Positions 57,303 to 64,000 of a stretch of DNA of 64,000 nucleotides are shown piece by piece (within the stretch, counting starts at the first letter, position 1; every line of letters starts with the position of its first letter). The position numbers and the translations under genes were made by a program. The stretch comes from UBA10347 sp905182135 (GTDB lineage Bacteria > Actinomycetota > Acidimicrobiia > Acidimicrobiales > UBA10347): assembly GCA_963925805.1 (NCBI GenBank), contig CAWUSE010000012.1, positions 62,001 through 126,000 on the forward strand. The letters are read 5' to 3'. The notes under the pieces are model-generated. The model was not told the origin of the DNA. It made no database searches and saw only the letters and a program-made list of their open reading frames with translations.

Positions 57303-58063
57303 ACTTCGCCGAAGGCTCTTTTACAGGCAAGGTAATCGCCATCACCGGTGCCGCATCTGGCATGGGCGCTGCGTGCGCGCGGGCCTTTGCCGAACTCGGA
57401 GGCACTGTCGCAATCATCGATATCGACGAAAAGGGTGCTTTAGGCGTCGCCCGCGAGATAGCTGGCGACGACCCAATCATTGGCGACCTTTCCACGAGCA
57501 GCTTCTGCTCCCATGCAATCGCGACAATCACTGACCGTTACCAGCGTCTCGACGTTCTTGTAAACGCTGCAGGCACCATTCACCGCGCTGACGCTCTGGG
57601 CACGAGCGACGATGACTGGCGCCGTGTCATGGGCGTCAATATCGATGGCATGTTCTATCTGAGCCGAGCAGCGGTCAAATACATGGCCAAGAGCGGTGGT
57701 GGCGCGATCGTGAACTTCGGCAGCATCTGGGGCGGCGTGGCGGCGTCAGGGTCGACTGCGTACTGCGTGTCCAAGGGTGCGGTGCATCAACTCACACGGG
57801 CTATGGCGCTCGACCATGTGGAAGATGGCATTCGAATCAACGCTGTGGCTCCTGGCGAGGTTCGCACCCCAATGCTGTCCAGTCAGCGTGCCACTCCCCC
57901 GTCTGCGGCCGACCTGCAGGCCATGGCCGATGCAACGATTCCCATGAAGCGGCTGGCTGAACCCGAAGAGATCGCCAACGTGGTTGTCTTCTTGGCGAGC
58001 AACGACGCCAGTTACATGACCGGCGAAATCGTGCACGTCGACGCTGGGTACACCGCCCGGTAA
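57299..58063 (+). CDS. Short-chain dehydrogenase/reductase (FabG-like)
   Basis: A 254-residue SDR with TGAASGMG, VNAAG, Ser in NFGSIWGG and Tyr-Lys in YCVSKG. The IIDIDE segment after strand two carries an acidic residue, which favours NAD(H). The C-terminal MTGEIVHVDAGYTAR is typical of FabG/gluconate-dehydrogenase-like enzymes. It is translationally coupled to the upstream SDR, so the pair may oxidise and reduce one substrate with different cofactors. It ends 14 bases before the convergent VWA gene. Confidence 0.88.
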   Translation: MNFAEGSFTGKVIAITGAASGMGAACARAFAELGGTVAIIDIDEKGALGVAREIAGDDPIIGDLSTSSFCSHAIATITDRYQRLDVLVNAAGTIHRADALGTSDDDWRRVMGVNIDGMFYLSRAAVKYMAKSGGGAIVNFGSIWGGVAASGSTAYCVSKGAVHQLTRAMALDHVEDGIRINAVAPGEVRTPMLSSQRATPPSAADLQAMADATIPMKRLAEPEEIANVVVFLASNDASYMTGEIVHVDAGYTAR

Positions 58064-58077
58064 AGGGCCCGTTGCTC

Positions 58078-60114
58078 TTAACGGCGCCCGGTGCGCATGG
58101 CTCGTTTGTGTTCGACGAAGTCGACGAGCACGTAGTCACCCAGGTTTTGCGGTGTGGTGAAGAACGCTCTGCCACCGTTGAGTTGGGTGATTTTCTCGAT
58201 AAAGCGGGTCAGATAGGGCGTCGCGTCGAGCATGAAGACGTTGATTCGAATGTCCTCACGGGTGCAGCGATTGACTTCGATCATGGTCTTGTCAATCGTC
58301 TCTTGAATCGGCGGATAGTTGAACTGCGGTCGCCCATAGTCGTCGAGGTGCGCGGTCGGTTCCCCGTCGGTGATCATGATGATCTGCTTGGTGCCGGTCT
58401 GCTTTTTCAGCATGTCTCGGGCCAGCATGAAACCATGTTGCATGTTGGTGCCATAGACAAAGTCCCATTGAACGCCTGGCAGCTTGGTCGGCTCGATCAC
58501 GGTGGCCACGTCGCTGAAGCCGACCACACCCAGATAATCACGCGGGTACTGCGATGAGATCAACCCATAGAGCGCCATGGCGACCTTCTTGGCGGGCAGG
58601 AAGTTGTCGCGCATCGGCATCGAGAGTGACATGTCGAGCATCAGCACCGTTGAGGACTGGACCTGGTGTTCGGTACGTTCGACTTCGAAGTCGTCGGGTG
58701 TCAGCTGAACCGGCGTCCCGCCACCAGTGCGGGTGATGGCATTACGGATGGTCTTGCCAATGTGCAGATTGAATGGGTCGCCCCATTCATAAGGTTTGGT
58801 GGTGTACTCGCGCTCGTGACCTTGGCCCGACTCGTGCATCTCATGGCGCCCAACCGTGTTCTTCGCCAGCTTGGAGAACAGATCAGACAGCGCCTGGTTC
58901 GCAATGCGGCGGACCGCCCGAGGCGTGAGTTCGAGTTTGCCGTCGTTGTTCTCGACCAGACCAGAGTCTTCGAGCATCTTCGATAACTGGCTGAGCTGCT
59001 CAAGTGAATTTGCGGCATCGTCACCCATGAGCTCGCGGGCACGTTCGATGTCGACTTCAGCGAGCGCACCGGGGTTCGTGGTGCCCCGCAACAGGTTCTC
59101 GAGCTGGTCAAGATCGTTGAGGTCGCCCATCATGTCCATGGCTGAACCCATATCGAGCGGGTCATACCCGGAGAAGTCGTAGGACTGCTGCCAGCCGGCA
59201 TCGGGGAACATTTGTTGCAGGTTCTGACCGAGCTGGTCGACCTGCCACTTCAGGTCCATGTCCTCGAGTAGTTGGTCCGACAGTGACTGCATCTGCGCCC
59301 GTTGTTCCGGCGTCATCGAGTTCATCATCGCCTGGGCCGCAGCCATCCGCTGGGCCATAACTTCGAGCAGTTCGTCGAGCGTCTGCGGATTCTCGGGGAA
59401 GAAGTCGCCGAACTTGTCCATGAAGTCAGCAAAGTCGGGCTCCTCGCCCTGCTGGCGCTGATCGAGCATGTTGTTCAGCTCAGACATCATGTCCTTCATG
59501 CGCTGCATGTCTTCGGGTGACATGTCGTTGACGCCCTCGGCCATCTGATCCAGTTGCTGTTGCATCAGCTGCTCACGCAGCTTCTCCATCAGATCATCAA
59601 AGCGCTGCTGAGATTCCTGCGATTGAAAGTCGTAGTTCTCGAGCCCTTTTACCTGACCAGCCAGGTCAGATGGCAGCAGGTCAAGTTGCACGTTTTTCTC
59701 GGTGACCGAGTTCTGGGTCAGGTCACTGCGTCGATCATCGCCGGAGTTGCGGGCTTCTTGAGCCAGATCGTTTAGTGCTTGTCGTTCTTCGCCGACAAGT
59801 TCGCGCAGCTCTTGTGCAATTTCGTCGTAGACGCCGCCAAGGTCATGGTTCTCGAGTCGTTCGCGTCGTTCTTCGGCCAACTGCTGCAATAGTTCGCGCA
59901 GGCCTTGGATGTGGTTGCCGTCAACGTCAAAGCCTTGTTGCAACAGATTGCGAAGTGCACTGTTGGGGTCGCCGTGGTGAATGAGCTCGTCGCTGAGTTC
60001 AGCGAATATGTCGAACGCGTCGAGGTCAAACCCGTTTTGTGAACCGTCCCATTGGGAGTACGCATAACGGCGCGCCTCGGGGTCTCGTTTGCGGCGGAAC
60101 CGGCGAAGCACCAT
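58078..60114 (-). CDS. Von Willebrand factor A domain protein with Gln/Met-rich helical region
   Basis: A 678-residue protein. The first 450 residues are helical and rich in Gln, Met, Leu and acidic residues (QLMQQQLDQMAEGVNDMSPEDMQRMKDMMSELNN-type segments broken by DFMDKFGDFFPENPQ). The C-terminal VWA domain (about 470-660) has the metal-ion motif DMSLSMPMRD and the ITDGEPT loop. Such proteins usually work with a MoxR-type AAA+ ATPase, as in the CbbQO or MoxR-VWA systems. No ATPase gene is adjacent here. Its metal site is intact. Confidence 0.82.
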   Translation of the reverse strand: MVLRRFRRKRDPEARRYAYSQWDGSQNGFDLDAFDIFAELSDELIHHGDPNSALRNLLQQGFDVDGNHIQGLRELLQQLAEERRERLENHDLGGVYDEIAQELRELVGEERQALNDLAQEARNSGDDRRSDLTQNSVTEKNVQLDLLPSDLAGQVKGLENYDFQSQESQQRFDDLMEKLREQLMQQQLDQMAEGVNDMSPEDMQRMKDMMSELNNMLDQRQQGEEPDFADFMDKFGDFFPENPQTLDELLEVMAQRMAAAQAMMNSMTPEQRAQMQSLSDQLLEDMDLKWQVDQLGQNLQQMFPDAGWQQSYDFSGYDPLDMGSAMDMMGDLNDLDQLENLLRGTTNPGALAEVDIERARELMGDDAANSLEQLSQLSKMLEDSGLVENNDGKLELTPRAVRRIANQALSDLFSKLAKNTVGRHEMHESGQGHEREYTTKPYEWGDPFNLHIGKTIRNAITRTGGGTPVQLTPDDFEVERTEHQVQSSTVLMLDMSLSMPMRDNFLPAKKVAMALYGLISSQYPRDYLGVVGFSDVATVIEPTKLPGVQWDFVYGTNMQHGFMLARDMLKKQTGTKQIIMITDGEPTAHLDDYGRPQFNYPPIQETIDKTMIEVNRCTREDIRINVFMLDATPYLTRFIEKITQLNGGRAFFTTPQNLGDYVLVDFVEHKRAMRTGRR

Positions 60115-60158
60115 GAACGGAGCCTAGGACACTCTGTGCTAGTCGCACAGCCGGCCCG

Positions 60159-60434
60159 CTACTTGATTCGAAACTCGTCGCTCCAGCCGTCGGGTTCTTC
60201 CTTCAGCTGGTCACTGGTCGCCTGACGTGACCAGTGTGGCAGGTCCATCTCGCCAACTGACGATGCGAGATTACCTACCCGCGGTACGGCCTCGCCAGCA
60301 GGTTTATCGACAGAACCTGTCGGGTCCGCACCCACCGCCACTGCAGTTATACGTGCAGTCTTCGGCGTTGGGTCCACATCGCCCTTGGCGTGTTTTGCTA
60401 TCTCAAACCGAGGGAGTTCGCTGCTATCGAGCAT
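60159..60434 (-). CDS. Possible small hypothetical protein
   Basis: A 91-codon minus-strand frame with residues DVDPTPKTARITAVAVGADP and EMDLPHWSRQATS. Composition is reasonable for coding and it ends 45 bases before the VWA start on the same strand, but no motif is recognised and the start lacks a ribosome-binding site. Uncertain. Confidence 0.35.
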   Translation of the reverse strand: MLDSSELPRFEIAKHAKGDVDPTPKTARITAVAVGADPTGSVDKPAGEAVPRVGNLASSVGEMDLPHWSRQATSDQLKEEPDGWSDEFRIK

Positions 60435-60486
60435 GGCAGCACCTTCAATCGCGGGAGCATGCCCAGAGGATCGACCGAAGAACCCC

Positions 60487-60780
60487 CTACCGCTCTTCCC
60501 GTAGCCACAGCCGGCCGTTATTCAGGTTCAGAGACGTTGACCACGTAGCGCCTTTTTCTCGGCCGATGATCATCGAGCTGATGCCAGGTACTTGTTCGCT
60601 GTTGAACACGGTGTGAATGAGCGCGCCAACCGACCGGCACAGAGCCCCGCTCTTGACAAGAACGGCTTGCACAAACGGGGCATCGAATTCCTTGCGGAAC
60701 ATGCAATCTTCTGGTGTGAACGTGAAGCGCGAACGCAGCTCAAGAGTCTCTTCGTCGACAATGCCCGACGGCTCCTCCAA
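60487..60780 (-). CDS. Possible small hypothetical protein
   Basis: A 97-codon minus-strand frame beginning MEEPSGIVDEETLELRSRFT with later SSMIIGREKGATW. It overlaps plus-strand frames of similar length. It may be coding, but I recognise nothing and there is no operon support. The whole span 60115-61199 has no confident gene. Confidence 0.3.
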   Translation of the reverse strand: MEEPSGIVDEETLELRSRFTFTPEDCMFRKEFDAPFVQAVLVKSGALCRSVGALIHTVFNSEQVPGISSMIIGREKGATWSTSLNLNNGRLWLREER

Positions 60781-61199
60781 GCTGGCCGCTGACTTTAAAG
60801 CCGTGTCGCCCTTAGCCCATACCGAACGACGCGACGGTACGAGTCTTCAAAAAGCAGGGGTCACAATCAACCTGTTCAAGGCCAAGAACATCCAACTGTT
60901 GACCTCCCGCTACAAACAACGACAGCGCTCTCATCCCGAGACACGCCGTACGACTCTCCTTTGCCTGCACTGGCCATCCCAGACCCATCGATGACACAGA
61001 CAAGAAGTGTGCACTGTTGATGACCAACCGGCCACAACGGCGACGATAAGAATCGAGTTTCACCCGTCACCTGCCCAAGATCTAACGCTCTCCCCGCCGA
61101 AATTTTCCAAAGGTTCTGCCTCTTCGTGGAGACACGCCCCAAGCCTATGCAAGATTGCCTTAACGCTACACCTGCGCGAGTGCGTACTCTTTTGCCTGC

Positions 61200-62135
61200 A
61201 TGACCGAGATCGATCCGTATCTGCACTTCAACGCGGAAGCCTGGTCCAAGCTACGAGCGACGACACCGATGACGCTTGACCAAGCCGACATCGAACGGCT
61301 GCAGGGGGTAAACGAGAATCTCTCGATGGATGAGATCGAACGCACCTACCTGCCGCTCTCACGCCTGCTCAGCCTGTATGTCGGCGCGGTACAAGAACTA
61401 TCACGCACCACGAACACCTTCCTCGGCACTCCCCCCGACGATGTCCCCTACCTGATCGGCCTTGCCGGAAGCGTCGCAGTTGGCAAGAGCACCAGTGCTC
61501 GTGTCCTGCAAACGCTGCTCTCACGTTGGCCAAACAGTCCCCGAGTCGACCTGATCACCACCGACGGGTTTCTGTATCCCAACGCTGTCCTAAAGGAACG
61601 TGGACTGATGAGCCGTAAGGGCTTCCCCGAGTCCTACGACCAACGAGCGCTGCTCGAATGCGTGTCTCGGCTGAAGTCGGGTGAACAGAACATCGAAATC
61701 CCGGTGTACTCCCACCTGACCTACGACGTACTCCCTGATCGGCGCCGCCTGATCGAAGCACCCGATGTGATCATTATCGAGGGTCTCAACGTGCTGCAGA
61801 CCGGCGCCGCCACGCCCGCCGGCCCTCGAGTCTTCGTAAGCGATTACTTTGACTTTGCGATCTACATCGATGCTGACCCCGCCGTCGTTCGCACCTGGTA
61901 CATCGAACGGTTCCTGACGTTGCGCAAGTCAGCGTTCGCCGATCCACGCTCGTACTTCTCACGCTATGCCTCGCTCAGTGACGAGGAAGCAACCGAAACA
62001 GCATCCGGAATCTGGGACGCCATCAACGGGCCAAACCTGGTCGACAACATTGCACCCACCCGTGAGCGCTCTGATCTGATCCTGCACAAAGGGCTGAACC
62101 ACATGGTGGAAGAGATCCGCTTACGCCGGCTCTAG
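61200..62135 (+). CDS. coaA: Pantothenate kinase (type I)
   Basis: A 311-residue type I pantothenate kinase (CoaA). The P-loop is GLAGSVAVGKST, followed by LITTDGFLYPN, KGFPESYDQ, VPVYSHLTYDVLPD-like IPVYSHLTYD and the IIIEGLNVLQTG segment. It catalyses ATP-dependent phosphorylation of pantothenate, the first step to CoA. The start is ATG at 61200. Feedback inhibition by CoA is a property of this type; I see no regulatory element. Single-gene unit. Confidence 0.95.
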   Translation: MTEIDPYLHFNAEAWSKLRATTPMTLDQADIERLQGVNENLSMDEIERTYLPLSRLLSLYVGAVQELSRTTNTFLGTPPDDVPYLIGLAGSVAVGKSTSARVLQTLLSRWPNSPRVDLITTDGFLYPNAVLKERGLMSRKGFPESYDQRALLECVSRLKSGEQNIEIPVYSHLTYDVLPDRRRLIEAPDVIIIEGLNVLQTGAATPAGPRVFVSDYFDFAIYIDADPAVVRTWYIERFLTLRKSAFADPRSYFSRYASLSDEEATETASGIWDAINGPNLVDNIAPTRERSDLILHKGLNHMVEEIRLRRL

Positions 62136-62251
62136 CCGTGCCGCGTGCCGACGAAACACAATCGCACCTCGCCATGGAACCCGCGACTCTGCTGTAAAAC
62201 ATCCCATAGCGACCACGAGGAGACCGTGCGTTTTCTTGGCAGTATTGGCAC

Positions 62252-63493
62252 GTGACCAAGACCGGCGAACAACAACCGTTCATGTGGGGCGTCACCATGT
62301 CGTCGATGCAAACCGAAGGCGTTCACCCGTCTGCAGACTGGTCACGCTGGGAGCGGGACAAGACCGCACCCGATTCAAGCGACGGCAACGGCTTCGCCAC
62401 GAACTTCCATGACGACCTCAGTCTGATCGCCAGTATCGGCGTTACCGACGTTCGGCTTGGTATCGAGTGGGCTCGCATCGAACCGGTCGAAGGCAAGATT
62501 GATTCCGAGGCACTCGATCGCTACGGCGACATGGTGGCCCATGCTCGCTCTGTCGGCGTGCGGCCCTGGCTGACGCTGCACAGCACCAGCCTGCCTGGGT
62601 GGTTCAGCGAAGACTCTATGGGTTTCCTCGAAGAACGGGGCCGTGAGTACTACTGGCTCCGCCATGTCGACCGGTGCGCTGAACGTTTCGGTGACGACGC
62701 TGCCGGGTGGACCCCCATCGAGGATCCTGTCGGCTGGGCCGTTCGAGGGTTTCTACTAGGCAGCAGGCCTCCGGGGCGTAAACACACAACCGACCTTGAC
62801 ATGCGCAAATTTTATGAAGCCGCCGAAGGCGCTCTGATTGCCGATCATCTCGCTGCCCGCCACCTGCGTGCGGGTGGGGCCACCACTATGGCTGCTCGCG
62901 GCACACCAACGATCTTCGCCGCCGTCGACGACGAGCGATCAGACCTGGAAGCACAAGCCGCCCAAAAACACGTCCGCTGGTGGGAAGCTGTGTTGGTCGA
63001 CTCATGGGTGCGCATGGGCGCTGATGGCGAACTCTCGCTGCCAGACCGAGTGCCGCAGCGCGACGCTCAGTGGGTCGACGATTTTGACATCATCGGCCTG
63101 GGATTCGATCATCCGATCAGCATCGACCGGACTGGCCGCATGCGCCCCTATCCGGCAAATACAACCCGTTCCGATGCGGGCTTCTCACCGCTGCCAGAGG
63201 AACTCGGCGTGTTGCTACAGCTGATGGCAGAACGGCTAAACACGCCACTCGCGGTCACATCGAATGGCGTCTCGACCACCAACGATGAATGGCGCACCGA
63301 GGTACTCGACGAGACGCTCGACATCGTGCGCGACGTTCGAGCCGACGGCGTCAATCTGGTTGGCTACTTCCACGACACCGGCATCGACGGATACGAGTGG
63401 CGAGCGGGCTTCGATACCGACCGCGGCCTGATCGGCCGAGACCGCTCCATCAAACGAAGCGGCCATCTCTACCACGACCGCATCACTAGCTAA
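62252..63493 (+). CDS. Glycoside hydrolase family 1-like protein with altered active site
   Basis: A 413-residue GH1-type TIM barrel. Fold markers are clear: MWGVTMSSMQTEG at the N-terminus, ASIGVTDVRLGIEWARIEP, an HSTSLPGW loop corresponding to HxxxP, WTPIEDP then GFLLGSRPPG, and the C-terminal NDEWRTEVL then GYEWRAGF. In active GH1 enzymes the acid/base is in TFNEP and the nucleophile in TENG. Here those positions are PIEDP (Asn to Glu, Glu to Asp) and TSNG (Glu to Ser). A retaining beta-glycosidase activity is therefore unlikely, but a ligand-binding or altered role is possible. The protein is somewhat shorter than the usual 440-470. No sugar-transport gene is near. Confidence 0.8.
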   Translation: MTKTGEQQPFMWGVTMSSMQTEGVHPSADWSRWERDKTAPDSSDGNGFATNFHDDLSLIASIGVTDVRLGIEWARIEPVEGKIDSEALDRYGDMVAHARSVGVRPWLTLHSTSLPGWFSEDSMGFLEERGREYYWLRHVDRCAERFGDDAAGWTPIEDPVGWAVRGFLLGSRPPGRKHTTDLDMRKFYEAAEGALIADHLAARHLRAGGATTMAARGTPTIFAAVDDERSDLEAQAAQKHVRWWEAVLVDSWVRMGADGELSLPDRVPQRDAQWVDDFDIIGLGFDHPISIDRTGRMRPYPANTTRSDAGFSPLPEELGVLLQLMAERLNTPLAVTSNGVSTTNDEWRTEVLDETLDIVRDVRADGVNLVGYFHDTGIDGYEWRAGFDTDRGLIGRDRSIKRSGHLYHDRITS

Positions 63494-63659
63494 TCCGCAG
63501 AGCAACCCAAACCCAAACTAGAGCGCTATTAACAACGCGTAGCCGGCTCCTAACGAGCCATCGGCCTCGGGCAAGGAAACGGGCGATCAAAGCGTTGGTT
63601 CACAAATTGCGCATAGCAAAGTAGTGACCACAAGCCGACCGGTGTTCTAACGTTGACAC

Positions 63660-64000
63660 ATGAGCCTGACTACAGAACCACAAACGAGCCACGAAGACCT
63701 CCCCCGGGCAGCGTTCACCACGTTTGAAGAATCGACCGCCGAAGACTGGGCGAAGATCATTCCGCAACTCAGCACAACGCAAACCATGGTGGCTGACCGG
63801 GTGCTTGGCTTACTCGCCGACTTGGAGATCGATCACGGCGGTTTCCCCGTCAACAGGCTGGAGCACAGCTTGCAGACAGCAACCCGCGCCGAGCGCGACA
63901 ACCGCGATGACGAGTACGTATTCTGCGCGCTGATTCACGACGTCGGCGACACGCTGGCACCGTTCAATCACCCAGAAATCGCAGCTGCAATCGTGAAGCC
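63660..64000 (+). CDS. HD-domain phosphohydrolase-like protein (3' truncated by window end)
   Basis: The first 113 residues of a protein from the ATG at 63660. Residues 66-113 read NRLEHSLQTATRA, then VFCALIHDVGDTLAPFNHPEIAA, giving the H...HD...motif of HD-type metal phosphohydrolases, with the extra PFNHPE histidine seen in the myo-inositol-oxygenase/PhnZ-like HD group. The gene continues past 64000. No clear ribosome-binding site. Substrate unknown. Confidence 0.75.
   Translation, partial: MSLTTEPQTSHEDLPRAAFTTFEESTAEDWAKIIPQLSTTQTMVADRVLGLLADLEIDHGGFPVNRLEHSLQTATRAERDNRDDEYVFCALIHDVGDTLAPFNHPEIAAAIVK

Noticed and set aside
1..64000. CRISPR array, prophage or insertion sequence
   Set aside because: No regularly spaced repeats, cas genes, transposase or phage structural genes were seen; the repeats found are two-copy only.

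Overview
The window looks like a chromosomal segment of an uncultured actinomycete, most likely of the class Acidimicrobiia. This is an inference from gene content: two WhiB-type regulators, a bacterial proteasome activator (Bpa), a SenX3-RegX3/Pst/PhoU phosphate system, a UPF0182 membrane protein next to a PDZ/Lon-type protease, a DUF2342-type zincin and an ethylmalonyl-CoA mutase. GC content is moderate, genes are dense, and stop/start overlaps (ATGA, GTGA, TAGTG) are common. I saw no transposase, integrase, phage gene or CRISPR array.

Layout. 0-14.7 kb is mainly catabolic: ethylmalonyl-CoA mutase, two hydrolases, an LDH2-type dehydrogenase, a three-gene molybdenum hydroxylase (coxM-coxS-coxL order), a crotonase-fold protein, an SDR, two phytanoyl-CoA-dioxygenase-like oxygenases, an EthD-like protein and an FMN split-barrel protein. 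14.85-18.07 kb is a three-gene operon (MDR oxidoreductase, tandem CMD-like protein, TauD-like oxygenase). It is bounded by a 46-47 bp imperfect direct repeat; one copy is the terminator and 3' end of an initiator tRNA gene, and the other lies beside a degenerate tRNA-like sequence. 18.2-22.3 kb holds Bpa, a LOG-like protein, a CrtI-like oxidoreductase and small proteins. 22.9-39 kb is an envelope and housekeeping block: UPF0182, DivIVA-domain protein, PDZ/Lon protease, HEAT protein, MreB, MoaE, a degenerate HtrA-like protein, an epimerase, a zincin and an MFS transporter.

39.1-50.5 kb is a phosphate/polyphosphate supercluster on the minus strand. ppk1 and a Nudix hydrolase are followed by a PHO-box-like promoter and then pstS-pstC-pstA-pstB-phoU-surE-senX3-regX3. 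Sensor, regulator, transporter, polyphosphate kinase and the nucleotidase SurE are thus together. 51-64 kb holds an intact HtrA-type protease, two WhiB genes, a thiolase, a second MFS transporter, a short tatA missed by length filters, two coupled SDRs, a VWA-domain protein, pantothenate kinase, a GH1-like protein with both catalytic carboxylate motifs altered, and a truncated HD-domain protein.

The most unusual points are: the GH1-like and HtrA-like proteins that have lost catalytic residues; a CoxL-type subunit with a large insertion and atypical active-site loop; a crotonase lacking both catalytic glutamates; the repeat-bounded cassette beside the initiator tRNA; surE inside the pho operon; and a 74-bp tandem duplication filling the gap between two convergent genes. 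All functions are read from sequence and memory of families; no search was run.
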